20,509 nucleotides of DNA, taken from contig UQMW01000042.1 of the NCBI GenBank assembly GCA_900542275.1, positions 1 through 20,509 of the forward strand, written 5' to 3'. This document shows, piece by piece, positions 1-7,265 of the stretch. A program made the position numbers and the translations under genes. The stretch comes from an uncultured Collinsella sp. Its GTDB lineage: Bacteria; Actinomycetota; Coriobacteriia; Coriobacteriales; Coriobacteriaceae. Each line of letters opens with the position of its first letter. The stretch's first letter is position 1. The notes beneath the pieces were generated by a model, which worked only from the letters and a program-made list of their open reading frames with translations, did no database searches and had not been told where the DNA came from.

Positions 1-132
1 ACACTCGACGATATCTGCGCGCTTGCCGCGGTGGGTGAGGATGCTATTGAGGGTGCGATCACCGGTCGCGCACTCTACGAGGGCAACTTTACGCTGGTAC
101 AGGCGCTGGCCGCCGCCCGAGGGGAGGAGTAA
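1..132 (+). CDS. hisA: HisA C-terminal end (ProFAR isomerase), partial
   Basis: The frame is open from the first base to the TAA at 130-132 and gives 43 residues. They include GAITGRALYEGNF, the usual end of the HisA (beta-alpha)8 barrel: phosphate-binding loop, last strand and last helix. HisA isomerises ProFAR to PRFAR, the step just before HisF. The 5' part lies outside the window. The stop is 3 bases before the hisF ATG, and its GGGGAGGAG run doubles as the hisF ribosome binding site, so the two are co-transcribed and probably translationally coupled. HisA is preferred over the paralogue HisF because a complete hisF follows directly. Confidence 0.88.
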   Translation, partial: TLDDICALAAVGEDAIEGAITGRALYEGNFTLVQALAAARGEE

Positions 133-135
133 CCC

Positions 136-918
136 ATGCTTGCCAAGCGTGTGATTCCCTGTCTGGACGTTAAGGACGGCCGCGTGGTCAAGGGCGTCAA
201 CTTTGTGAGCCTGCGCGATGCGGGCGATCCGGTGGAGCTGGCGCGCGTCTACGACCGCGAGGGCGCGGACGAAGTCGTGTTCCTGGACATCACTGCGACG
301 AGCGACAACCGTGCGACGACCATTGAGATGGCGGCGCATGCGGCCGAGGAGCTGGCCATTCCCTATACCGTGGGCGGCGGTTTTCGTGACCTGGCGGGCA
401 TGCGAACCATGGTGGCTGCCGGTGCCGATAAGGTGTCGCTCAACTCTGCTGCCGTGCGCGATCCGTCGCTGGTCAGCCAAGCTGCTGCTGCATTTGGCAG
501 CCAGGCCGTGGTCGTGGCGATCGATGCCAAGCGTGTTGGTCTGCCCGGTGAGCCGGGAGCCGACAAGTGGGAGGTCTTTACCGCGGGCGGCCGTAACGCC
601 ACGGGTATCGATGCGGTGGCGTGGGCCGAGGAAGCGGCTCGTCGCGGCGCCGGTGAGATCTTGCTCACCAGCATGGATCGCGACGGCACCAAGGCTGGCT
701 TCGACCTGGCACTCACCCGCGCCGTGGCGCGCGCGGTGCCGATCCCGGTGATCGCAAGCGGCGGCGTGGGCACGCTCGAGCATTTTGCCGAGGGCGTGAT
801 CGAGGGCGAAGCCGATGCCGTGCTGGCAGCAAGTGTCTTTCACTTTGGGGCCTTCAGCATTCGCGAAGTCAAAGAATACATGGCCAGCCAGGGAATACCT
901 GTGAGATTGGACTTCTAA
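136..918 (+). CDS. hisF: Imidazole glycerol phosphate synthase cyclase subunit HisF
   Basis: This 260-residue protein has the standard length for HisF. It uses ammonia delivered by the HisH glutaminase to turn PRFAR into imidazole glycerol phosphate and AICAR in the cytoplasm. The sequence starts MLAKRVIPCLDVKDGRVVKG. The two catalytic aspartates fall exactly where the family has them: D11 in the first strand and D130 in VVVAIDAKR. Phosphate-binding glycine loops are visible as VGGGF near residue 80 and ASGGVG near 208-213. The ATG has the GGAGGAG motif of the hisA end just upstream. The stop TAA is immediately followed by the hisI ATG, so the operon is tightly packed. Confidence 0.97.
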   Translation: MLAKRVIPCLDVKDGRVVKGVNFVSLRDAGDPVELARVYDREGADEVVFLDITATSDNRATTIEMAAHAAEELAIPYTVGGGFRDLAGMRTMVAAGADKVSLNSAAVRDPSLVSQAAAAFGSQAVVVAIDAKRVGLPGEPGADKWEVFTAGGRNATGIDAVAWAEEAARRGAGEILLTSMDRDGTKAGFDLALTRAVARAVPIPVIASGGVGTLEHFAEGVIEGEADAVLAASVFHFGAFSIREVKEYMASQGIPVRLDF

Positions 919-1248
919 ATGGAGCAAGTGACAATCGCGGCAGAGCTCAAATACGACGACCGTGGGCTGATTCCTTGTGTGGTTCAGCAGTATGACACCG
1001 GTGAGGTGCTTATGGTTGCTTGGATGAACGAGGAATCGGTGGGGCTGACGCTCAAGACCGGTACCACGTGGTTTTGGAGCCGCAGCCGCCAGGAGCTCTG
1101 GAACAAGGGCGCGACGAGCGGCAATATGCAGGAGGTCAAGGAGCTCTGGGCCGACTGCGATAGCGATACGCTGCTGGTCAAGGTCGACTCGCCGGGTCCG
1201 GCCTGCCATACCGGCAACCGTACCTGCTTCTTTAGAAAACTCGCGTAG
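919..1248 (+). CDS. hisI: Phosphoribosyl-AMP cyclohydrolase HisI
   Basis: A 109-residue single-domain PRA-CH enzyme, which opens the adenine ring of phosphoribosyl-AMP to give ProFAR in step three of histidine synthesis. Visible family features are DDRGLIPCVVQQ at the N-terminus, VAWMNEES, FWSRSRQELW with GATSGN, the acidic magnesium cluster DCDSD (79-83) and the zinc cysteines C80, C96 and C103 in the CHTGNRTC segment. It is not fused to HisE, unlike the enterobacterial bifunctional protein; HisE is a separate gene 46 bases downstream. The ATG directly abuts the hisF stop and has no strong Shine-Dalgarno of its own, which suggests translation coupled to hisF. Confidence 0.96.
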   Translation: MEQVTIAAELKYDDRGLIPCVVQQYDTGEVLMVAWMNEESVGLTLKTGTTWFWSRSRQELWNKGATSGNMQEVKELWADCDSDTLLVKVDSPGPACHTGNRTCFFRKLA

Positions 1249-1294
1249 GGCGGGCGCTCGACCAGGCGCTTGGCCAACCAGAAAGGATTGAACC

Positions 1295-1612
1295 ATGGGT
1301 GTGCGCACCGCGAATGTTCAGGATGGAAATATCGGTGAGACGCTGACGGGGCTCGCCGGGGTGATTCACGGCCGTCGCGACGCATCGCCGCAGGAGAGCT
1401 ATACCGCTCGCCTGCTGACCGATGTCGAGGACGAGCTGCTCAAGAAGCTTGCCGAGGAGACGAGCGAGGTCATCATGGCCTGCAAGGATAACGATCACGA
1501 CCACATCCGCTACGAGGCCGGCGACCTGATCTACCACCTGCTCGTGACGCTCGAGCGCTACGGCATCACCCTCGATGAGCTGGCCGGCGAACTCAACGCC
1601 CGCCGTCAATAG
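1295..1612 (+). CDS. hisE: Phosphoribosyl-ATP pyrophosphatase HisE
   Basis: A 105-residue all-helical PRA-PH of the MazG-like fold, which removes pyrophosphate from phosphoribosyl-ATP ahead of HisI. The metal-binding signature is clear: KKLAEETSEVIMACK gives E54, E55 and E58, and EAGDLIYHLLV gives E74 and D77. The start ATG is preceded by GAAAGGATTGAACC, a good ribosome binding site. The N-terminal 30 or so residues before SYTARL look poorly conserved. The gene is last in this plus-strand operon (hisA-hisF-hisI-hisE), with a 46-base gap from hisI. Its 3' end is followed within four bases by a repeat element and then by the convergent PHP gene. Confidence 0.95.
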   Translation: MGVRTANVQDGNIGETLTGLAGVIHGRRDASPQESYTARLLTDVEDELLKKLAEETSEVIMACKDNDHDHIRYEAGDLIYHLLVTLERYGITLDELAGELNARRQ

Positions 1613-1615
1613 TTG

Positions 1616-1640
1616 TTTAAGAACGTCCCCAACGACTAGT
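1616..1640. repeat. Short intergenic repeat, copy 1 (GAACGTCCCCAACGACTA type)
   Basis: The 25 bases between the convergent ends of hisE and the PHP gene begin TTTAAGAACGTCCCCAA and continue CGACTAGT. The same string, with one T/C difference, recurs at 18483-18505, where it is joined to a perfect 14-base palindrome. Twenty-odd identical bases in two unrelated intergenic gaps about 17 kb apart are not expected by chance. They suggest a dispersed REP-like element that has inserted in the short non-coding gap. Confidence 0.6.
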
Positions 1641-1641
1641 C

Positions 1642-2553
1642 TTAGGCGAGGGGCGTGGGTTCCCATTCGCCGGTGGCGTGGGGGATATCGAAGGTTCGGT
1701 AGCCGCAGTCGTAGGCGTGGGCCTGAGCCTCGCGGATGTTCCAGCAGATGTCGCAGGCGCGGTGTGCGTCCGAGCCAAAAGTAATCGGCACCTCGGCGTG
1801 GGCGAAGCAACGCAACAGCTTGGTCGCGGGATAGTAGTCGTCGAGGCCCTTACGCGGTGCGGCGGTCGAGATCTCAACGCGGCGGCCCGTATCGTGCGCG
1901 CACTCGGCCATCTGCTCCCAAAAGGGCATGGGGTTAAAGTCGGGCGCAAAGCCCTCTTTCGAAAAACGCATGACTAGGTCGGGATGGGCCATCACGTCAA
2001 AGTTGAGCGAGCTCTCGCAGGCGCGGCACCAGTCGTCGACATAGCGCTCCCATACGCCGCGCACGCCTAAGTTTTCCCAAACATGCAGGTTGGTATCGTC
2101 GTCAATCCAGCCGCAGAGCGAATCGGGCGTGTCGGGGCGAGCGACGTCCTCTGTCCCCGCCGTGCCTGCGGCGCCTGCCGCAATATCGCCTGGGTTGCCA
2201 ATCCAATGCACGCTACCCAGGCGTACGATGGCGCCCTGGTACCAGCTCTCAACCAAAGGCTCGCAACCTTGGTACCAATCGCATTCAAAGCCATAGATAA
2301 GCTCGAGTTCGGGTGCGATCTGCGCGGCAAGCTTGCGGGCGTCCTCAAAAGCCAGACGGTGCGCCGGCAAGTCGCTTTCGACAACCTGCACCTCGCAGTT
2401 GGCATCCATGCTGGCGGGCAAGGTGAGGTGGTCGGTCGAGACCATGACCCGACAGCCAGCGGCCGCGGCAGCGCGAACGTTTTCCTCAAACGAGGCATGG
2501 CCGTCCGAAAACGAAGTATGGGTGTGGCAATCGACCAGCGGGCATGCGGGCAT
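1642..2553 (-). CDS. PHP-family phosphatase, probable histidinol-phosphatase (HisJ/HisK type)
   Basis: A 303-residue PHP-domain metalloenzyme. Ligand motifs are visible in order: DCHTH (D8, H10, H12), STDH (D41, H42), GFECDW (E90), GSVHW (H116), MAHPD and the C-terminal GSDAH. This is the trinuclear-metal pattern of histidinol-phosphate phosphatases of the HisJ/HisK branch, which make histidinol before HisD. The position next to hisAFIE supports that role, although it lies convergent to them and so is regulated separately. The start at 2553 is chosen over an upstream in-frame start at 2619 because AAGGAG lies 6 bases before this ATG and the PHP fold begins at once. Some PHP proteins of this size act on other phosphoesters, so the exact substrate is inferred. 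Confidence 0.82.
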   Translation of the reverse strand: MPACPLVDCHTHTSFSDGHASFEENVRAAAAAGCRVMVSTDHLTLPASMDANCEVQVVESDLPAHRLAFEDARKLAAQIAPELELIYGFECDWYQGCEPLVESWYQGAIVRLGSVHWIGNPGDIAAGAAGTAGTEDVARPDTPDSLCGWIDDDTNLHVWENLGVRGVWERYVDDWCRACESSLNFDVMAHPDLVMRFSKEGFAPDFNPMPFWEQMAECAHDTGRRVEISTAAPRKGLDDYYPATKLLRCFAHAEVPITFGSDAHRACDICWNIREAQAHAYDCGYRTFDIPHATGEWEPTPLA

Positions 2554-2683
2554 GGCGACTCCTTTGCATTTGGCGAATCCGCTCCATTGTAATGGCGTAA
2601 CTCTCAAAACGCCGGGCACGTCGGGGGTCGAAATCGATTGGAAAGGCTGCGCGGCGCGCGGTGCGGCCTCGATTGCGCTCTCA

Positions 2684-2748
2684 AAACGTGTACGTCAGCC
2701 TCCAAAACCGACAAAAAATGGCATGTTTGGAGGCTGACGTACACGTTT
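2684..2748. repeat. Perfect 23-bp inverted repeat with 19-base loop
   Basis: Two perfectly complementary 23-base arms (2684-2706 and 2726-2748; core GTGTACGTCAGCCTCC) flank a 19-base loop containing an AAAAAA run. The element lies in the gap between the divergently transcribed PHP gene and the LarC-like gene. No T-run follows either arm, so it does not resemble an intrinsic terminator for a neighbouring gene, and no gene end points into it. It is better explained as a palindromic mobile repeat, or less likely as a regulatory site for the divergent pair. Confidence 0.8.
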
Positions 2749-2854
2749 GGATAGGGGCGAGGGCGGCGATGGACGAAAGTCACGTCTGCGCCACGTCCGA
2801 TGTGCTAGCGTTTGGGTGAACAAAACGAGCCCGTGCGGAAAGGATCCGGACCGT

Positions 2855-3340
2855 ATGCAACGTGGAAGTACATCTCCGCTGTCCCGCGAGACCGATGCGC
2901 CCGAAACCATCGTCAAGCTGGAGTGCGACATCGACGATGCATCGCCCGAGGTACTCGCCTATGCCGCCGACCGCCTGCGCGAGGCAGGTGCGCGCGAGGT
3001 GCACTGGCTGCCTCTCTACTGCAAAAAAGGTCGCCCCGGCTGGCAGCTGCAGGTGATCTGCTCGCACGAGGATATCGAGCGCCTACAGACGATTATCTTT
3101 TTGGAGACCACGACCAACGCCGTTCGTCGCCAGGTGATGGAACGCGTCTGCCTGCCGCGTCGTTTTGAGCAGGTAGCGACGCCTTGGGGCGAGGTGGCCG
3201 TCAAAGTAGCCACCCTGCCCGATGGCAGCGAGCGCGCCGCACCCGAGTACGAGGACTGCGCCCGCCTTGCCCGCGAGCACAGCGTGCCGCTCCAGCGCGT
3301 GATGCAGGCAGCTCAGAGCGCGGTGCTGCAATTTGAGTAG
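2855..3340 (+). CDS. Free-standing LarC C-terminal domain (nickel-pincer cofactor insertase, LarC2-like)
   Basis: A 161-residue protein matching only the C-terminal domain of LarC (formerly DUF111), the CTP-dependent enzyme that inserts nickel into the pincer cofactor of lactate racemase. Visible landmarks are LECDIDDASPEVLAYAADRL (22-41), the CKKGRPGW loop (56-63), FLETTTNAVRRQ (82-93), WGEVAVKV and PEYEDCARLA (130-139). The N-terminal nickel-binding LarC1 half is absent here, and no lar gene is adjacent. The start at 2855 has AAGGA 11 bases upstream. An in-frame start at 2747 would begin inside the palindrome and encode unconserved residues. In Lactiplantibacillus plantarum the two halves are joined by ribosomal frameshifting; here the other half must lie elsewhere or be missing. 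Confidence 0.8.
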   Translation: MQRGSTSPLSRETDAPETIVKLECDIDDASPEVLAYAADRLREAGAREVHWLPLYCKKGRPGWQLQVICSHEDIERLQTIIFLETTTNAVRRQVMERVCLPRRFEQVATPWGEVAVKVATLPDGSERAAPEYEDCARLAREHSVPLQRVMQAAQSAVLQFE

Positions 3341-3397
3341 CACGGGCGAGCGACGCGCCACGCCAACCCTATTTGCCCCATCCCGAAAGGACTTCCC

Positions 3398-3946
3398 ATG
3401 AAATGTCTCATCGCCTCCGACATCCACGGCTCGGCATATTGGGCCGAGCGCCTGTGCACTGCCATCGAGTCCGAGCAGCCCGACCGCATCGTGCTGCTGG
3501 GCGACCTGCTCTATCACGGCCCGCGTAACGACCTGCCGCGCGATTACGCCCCCAAGCGCGTGATTCCGCTGCTCAACGCCCTGGCCGACCGCATCATCGC
3601 GGTGCGCGGCAACTGTGACGCCGAGGTTGACCAGATGGTGCTCGACTTTCCCGTCATGGCAGACTACGCCACGCTGTTCGACGAGGCCGGCCGCGAGCTG
3701 TTCCTGACGCATGGCCATGTCTTTGGCGCCGGCATGCACAACAGCGTCGACCACGCGCCTGCGCTGCCCGAGGGCTCCGCGCTCGTCTACGGTCACACGC
3801 ATATCAAGGTTAACGAGGCAAGCGAGGCGCACCCGGGCCTGTGGCTGTTCAATCCCGGCAGCGTGAGCATTCCCAAGGACGGTACGCACAGCTACGGTAT
3901 CTATGAGGGCGGTGCGTTCCGCCACGTGATCCTGGAGGAGGAGTAA
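3398..3946 (+). CDS. yfcE: YfcE-type phosphodiesterase (metallophosphoesterase)
   Basis: The 182-residue length is close to the 184 of E. coli YfcE, a manganese-dependent phosphodiesterase of unknown physiological substrate. The calcineurin-like metal motifs appear in order: SDIHG (7-11), GDLLYHGPRN (about 36-45), GNCD (about 71-74), THGH (about 108-111) and GHTH (about 131-134), then NPGSVSIPK as in YfcE. The start ATG is preceded by GAAAGGACTTCCC. The stop is two bases from the mazG ATG, so the two form an operon. That pairing with a nucleotide-cleaning pyrophosphatase fits a housekeeping nucleotide or phosphoester role, but this is inference. No signal peptide, so cytoplasmic. Confidence 0.92.
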   Translation: MKCLIASDIHGSAYWAERLCTAIESEQPDRIVLLGDLLYHGPRNDLPRDYAPKRVIPLLNALADRIIAVRGNCDAEVDQMVLDFPVMADYATLFDEAGRELFLTHGHVFGAGMHNSVDHAPALPEGSALVYGHTHIKVNEASEAHPGLWLFNPGSVSIPKDGTHSYGIYEGGAFRHVILEEE

Positions 3947-3948
3947 CC

Positions 3949-4809
3949 ATGGCCGAGCATATGGCTCAGCAAAATGCCGAGGGTTCGCGCGACCTGTCGA
4001 CGCTGGTAGATGCGTCGGCCGAGCTGCAGCATCTGGTGCAGACCATCTGGCGCCTGCGTCAGCCCGATGGCTGCCCGTGGGACCGCGAACAGACGCATCA
4101 GAGCATCGGCAAGAACATGATCGAGGAAGCCTACGAGGCGCTCGACTGCATTGAGGCCGACGACGCGGCACACCTGCGTGAGGAGCTGGGCGATGTGCTC
4201 ATGCAGGTCGTGCTGCATGCGCAGATTGCGGCGGACGCCGGTGAGTTTACGCTGGCCGATGTGGCACGCGATATCGACGCCAAACTCATCCGCCGCCACC
4301 CGCACGTGTTTGGCGATGCGGATGCCGAGAACTCCGACGAGGTGCTCAAGATCTGGGACGAGGTCAAGCTTGCCGAGAAGGCCGTCAAGGACAAGGCCGT
4401 GGCAGCAGGCGAGGCGGTACCCGAGGGCCTGCTCGACGGCGTGCCCACGCATCTGCCGGCATTGATGCAGGCGCAGAAGGTGTCGCGCAAAGCAGCGGCC
4501 GTGGGCTTTGAGTGGGAGACGGTCCAGGACGTGTGGGACGAGGTTGCCGAGGAGCGTGCCGAGTTTGAGGCCGAGGAGCCCGGCTCGCCCGAGCGCGAGA
4601 TGGAGTTTGGCGACCTGCTCTTTGCCCTGGTCAACGTTGCGCGCAAGGAGGGGATTGACGCCGAGAGTGCCCTGCGCGCCAGTACGGCAAAGTTCCGCCG
4701 CCGCTGGGCCGCGATGGAGCAGATGGCAGCCGACGTTCACGTGGATCTTGCCGAGCTTTCGACCCACGGCCTCAACGACCTCTGGGATGCCGCCAAGGCG
4801 GAGGAGTAA
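3949..4809 (+). CDS. mazG: Nucleoside triphosphate pyrophosphohydrolase MazG
   Basis: A 286-residue cytoplasmic enzyme with two tandem MazG domains, as in E. coli MazG (263 residues), which hydrolyses NTPs or dNTPs to the monophosphate and pyrophosphate. The first domain carries RLRQPDGCPWDREQTHQSI, then EEAYEALDCI (E59, E60, E63) and EELGDVLMQVVLHA (E78, E79, D82), the magnesium-binding EExxE...ExxD set. The second carries GFEWETVQDVWDEVAEE, EFGDLLFALVNVARK and ALRASTAKFRRRW. The extra length is a divergent tail after the second domain (QMAADVHVDLAEL). The start at 3949 has a GGAGGAGGAG ribosome binding site. Another ATG four codons later (3961) is possible. A hairpin at 4814-4850 follows the stop. 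Confidence 0.95.
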   Translation: MAEHMAQQNAEGSRDLSTLVDASAELQHLVQTIWRLRQPDGCPWDREQTHQSIGKNMIEEAYEALDCIEADDAAHLREELGDVLMQVVLHAQIAADAGEFTLADVARDIDAKLIRRHPHVFGDADAENSDEVLKIWDEVKLAEKAVKDKAVAAGEAVPEGLLDGVPTHLPALMQAQKVSRKAAAVGFEWETVQDVWDEVAEERAEFEAEEPGSPEREMEFGDLLFALVNVARKEGIDAESALRASTAKFRRRWAAMEQMAADVHVDLAELSTHGLNDLWDAAKAEE

Positions 4810-4813
4810 GACT

Positions 4814-4850
4814 GCGGGAACGACGGGCTGACATGCCTCATCGTTCCCGC
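4814..4850 (+). terminator. Hairpin after mazG, weak terminator
   Basis: Two perfect 10-base arms, GCGGGAACGA (4814-4823) and TCGTTCCCGC (4841-4850), start four bases after the mazG stop and enclose 17 bases. The sequence after the stem, TCAATTATTC, is only moderately T-rich, so termination may be partial or need Rho. Confidence 0.6.
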
Positions 4851-4869
4851 TCAATTATTCGAAAAACAA

Positions 4870-4899
4870 TTGTATCCCTCGGCTAACTTAGGGCATAAT
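4870..4899 (+). promoter_or_regulatory. Predicted sigma-70-type promoter of eno
   Basis: TTGTAT (4870-4875) and CATAAT (4894-4899) are separated by 18 bases and lie about 100 bases before the eno start. They are the best promoter match between the mazG hairpin and eno. A 10-base direct repeat, GGCTAACTTA, occurs at 4881-4890 within the spacer and at 4915-4924 just downstream, and could be a regulator site. This is pattern matching only. Confidence 0.5.
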
Positions 4900-4997
4900 G
4901 CAAAAAGTGCGACGGGCTAACTTACGGAGGCGCACCGACGGTGCGCAGTCGGCCAGTCGCTTGCATCCACTACGTTTCCAAGTGAGAGGGAGACAAC

Positions 4998-6287
4998 ATG
5001 AGCGATATTTTGGACGTCTACGGTCGTGAGGTGCTCGACAGCCGCGGCAATCCCACCGTCGAGGTCGAGGTCGTGCTCGAGGACGGCAGCTTCGGCCGCG
5101 CAGTGGTGCCTTCGGGCGCTTCGACCGGCGCCTTTGAGGCCTGCGAGCTGCGCGATGGCGACAAGGGCCGCTACCTGGGCAAGGGCGTTTCGCAGGCCGT
5201 CGAGCACGTCAACAACGAGTGCGCTAACGCCGTCGTGGGCCTCGACGCCTTCGACCAGCGCGCCGTCGATGCCGCGCTGATTGCCGCGGACGGTACCCCC
5301 AACAAGACCAGGCTCGGTGCCAACGCCATCCTGGGCGTGTCGCTGGCCGTTGCCCGCGCCGCTGCCGAGTCGGCGGGTCTGTCGCTGTACCAGTACCTGG
5401 GCGGCGTCAACGCCCACCTGCTGCCCACGCCCATGATGAACATCCTCAACGGCGGCGTGCATGCCGACAATAACGTCGACTTCCAGGAGTTCATGATCAT
5501 GCCGGTGGGCGCCCCGAGCTTTGCCGAGGGCCTGCGTTGGTGCGCCGAGGTCTACCACACCCTCAAGGGCGTGCTGCACGAGGCCGGCCTGGGCGGCGGC
5601 GTGGGCGACGAGGGCGGCTTTGCCCCCAACCTTAAGACCAACGCCGAGCCGTTCGAGTACATCACCAAGGCCGTGGAGAAGGCCGGCTTTAAGCCCGGCG
5701 TCGACTTCATGTACGCCATGGATCCGGCCTCGACCGAGTTCTACAACGCCGAGACCGGCATGTACGAGTTCAAGGGCGAGGGTGTGGAGTACACGAGCGC
5801 CCAGATGGTTGATTACTGGGAGAAGCTTGTTGACACCTATCCCATCATCTCCATCGAAGACGGCATGGCCGAGGAGGATTGGGACGGTTGGGTCGAGCTT
5901 ACCCGCCGCATTGGCAACAAAGTGCAGCTGGTGGGCGACGACCTGTTCGTCACCAACACCGAGCGCCTCAAGAAGGGCATCGAGCTGGGTGCCGCCAACG
6001 CGATCCTGGTCAAGGTCAACCAGATCGGTACGCTCACCGAGTCGCTCGAGGCCATCGAGACCGCCAAGGAGGCCGGTTACGCCTGCATCGTGAGCCACCG
6101 CTCCGGCGAGACCGAGGACTCCACGATCGCCGACCTGGTCGTGGGCGTCAACGCCGGCCAGATCAAGTCGGGCGCCCCGTGCCGCAGTGACCGTATCGCC
6201 AAGTACAACCAGCTCATCCGCATCGAGGACGAGCTTGAGGGCAGCGCGCGCTACGCCGGCAAGACCACGTTTTACAACATTCGCTAG
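4998..6287 (+). CDS. eno: Enolase
   Basis: The 429-residue length is that of bacterial enolase, which interconverts 2-phosphoglycerate and phosphoenolpyruvate in glycolysis. The start MSDILDVYGREVLDSRGNPTV is diagnostic. Active-site segments are all present: SGASTGAFE (substrate loop), NGGVHADNNVDFQEFMI (about 150-167), the magnesium ligands in AMDPASTEF (about 240-248), SIEDGMAEEDW (about 284-294) and VGDDLFVTN (about 312-320), the catalytic lysine in ILVKVNQIGT (about 335-344) and SHRSGETED (about 365-373). The ribosome binding site is GAGAGGGAGACAAC. It has its own promoter and a strong terminator, so it is monocistronic. Its heavily G/C third positions suggest high expression. Confidence 0.99.
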   Translation: MSDILDVYGREVLDSRGNPTVEVEVVLEDGSFGRAVVPSGASTGAFEACELRDGDKGRYLGKGVSQAVEHVNNECANAVVGLDAFDQRAVDAALIAADGTPNKTRLGANAILGVSLAVARAAAESAGLSLYQYLGGVNAHLLPTPMMNILNGGVHADNNVDFQEFMIMPVGAPSFAEGLRWCAEVYHTLKGVLHEAGLGGGVGDEGGFAPNLKTNAEPFEYITKAVEKAGFKPGVDFMYAMDPASTEFYNAETGMYEFKGEGVEYTSAQMVDYWEKLVDTYPIISIEDGMAEEDWDGWVELTRRIGNKVQLVGDDLFVTNTERLKKGIELGAANAILVKVNQIGTLTESLEAIETAKEAGYACIVSHRSGETEDSTIADLVVGVNAGQIKSGAPCRSDRIAKYNQLIRIEDELEGSARYAGKTTFYNIR

Positions 6288-6349
6288 ACAGACGAGCCTG
6301 GCGGGGAGGGGTTGACTCGGCTCCGCTCCACTTCTGATGGCCGCCATTG

Positions 6350-6381
6350 GGCGCTGGGCCACACGGCTCAGCGCCTTTTTT
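6350..6381 (+). terminator. Rho-independent terminator of eno
   Basis: GGCGCTGGGCC (6350-6360) pairs with GGCTCAGCGCC (6365-6375) over 11 positions with one G-U pair and a four-base loop ACAC, and is followed by six T (6376-6381). This is a textbook intrinsic terminator 60 bases after the eno stop. It also argues against any start of the next gene upstream of it. Confidence 0.92.
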
Positions 6382-6472
6382 ATGTCGAGCAAAGGCTGGC
6401 GAAGGCGGTGCGCATGCTCGTGCTATAACTAAAGGACTTAGCGCAAACAAACCTCAACCGCACAAGGCGCAC

Positions 6473-7237
6473 ATGGATCAGATTTACGACAACAGGTACT
6501 ATTCCGCCGGTTCGCGTGAGCCGTCGCCTCGCCGTGCGCGCACGGTGCAGCTCGGTGGGTCCGCCTACGCCGGCGCCGACCGCTCCACGCAGCGCCCGAC
6601 AAGTATCTCGCGCCCCAATGCTCAAGTGAATACTTCGACAGATGGACCAGTACGTCCGACACGTTCGCCGCATTCGTCGCGTCCCTCGGCCCAGACGCAT
6701 GACAGGTCGAGCAGGCCCTCGAGCCGTCTTTCGGGCTCGGACTTTATGCGCTACGCCAACGACAATGCGGTGGTCAAGGCAATCTATGACTTTACGCATG
6801 GCTCTCTGCGCCTGCTGTTTATCGGTATCGTGGTGGCGCTGGCGCTCGTGAGCCTGTATTTCCCCGTGCGCGACCTGTACGTGGCAAAACGCTCGAGCGA
6901 CATCTTGGCCAAGCAGGTTGAGATTCGCGAGCAATATAACGACGAGCTGCAAAAAAGCGTCGACAAGCTGCTCTCGGAGGAGGGCATCAAGGATGCGGCG
7001 TCCGAGGACCTGGGCCTGGTGATGTCTGGTGAGACTAGGATTGATGTCTTGGGCCTGGACGATGATTCGGACTCGTCGTCGGCTGAAAAGAAGTCGTCGA
7101 ACGCCAAGAAGGCCAGCGAGGTGGCCAAGGAGATCGAAGAAGTCGGCAAGGACGCGCCGTGGTACATTCAGACGCTCGACATGCTGTTTGGATTTAACGG
7201 CGTCGAGGGTCAGACGGTCGCTTCCAGCGGCGAGTAG
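6473..7237 (+). CDS. FtsB/DivIC-like septum formation initiator protein
   Basis: A 254-residue bitopic membrane protein. Residues 1-110 are a disordered Ser/Arg/Pro-rich cytoplasmic tail. A transmembrane helix follows (about 112-131, LRLLFIGIVVALALVSLYF), then a coiled coil (about 139-170) and the family hallmark ASEDLGLVMSGE (176-187), equivalent to the LGY..PGE motif of FtsB/DivIC. Residues 195-225 are acidic and lysine-rich. Such proteins link FtsL and FtsQ in the divisome. The family is usually about 100 residues, so the long N-terminal extension and C-terminal tail are unusual but seen in Actinobacteria. The start at 6473 (weak AAGG upstream) is used because earlier in-frame starts fall in the eno terminator. 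A Ppx/GppA gene follows 28 bases downstream, as in many actinobacterial eno-ftsB-ppx clusters. Confidence 0.82.
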   Translation: MDQIYDNRYYSAGSREPSPRRARTVQLGGSAYAGADRSTQRPTSISRPNAQVNTSTDGPVRPTRSPHSSRPSAQTHDRSSRPSSRLSGSDFMRYANDNAVVKAIYDFTHGSLRLLFIGIVVALALVSLYFPVRDLYVAKRSSDILAKQVEIREQYNDELQKSVDKLLSEEGIKDAASEDLGLVMSGETRIDVLGLDDDSDSSSAEKKSSNAKKASEVAKEIEEVGKDAPWYIQTLDMLFGFNGVEGQTVASSGE

Positions 7238-7265
7238 GCGAGTAGCGCCCGGAGGGGAGCCCGCA

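Noticed and set aside
3083..4171. Minus-strand open frames (362 codons, with another at 3901-4854) opposite yfcE and mazG
   Set aside because: Both sense genes have complete motif sets; the antisense frames have no ribosome binding sites or domain features.
4917..6392. Long minus-strand open frame (491 codons) opposite enolase
   Set aside because: It is the antisense of a highly biased GC-rich gene; the Val/Leu/Gly/Ala/His-rich product has no recognisable domain, and eno itself is certain.
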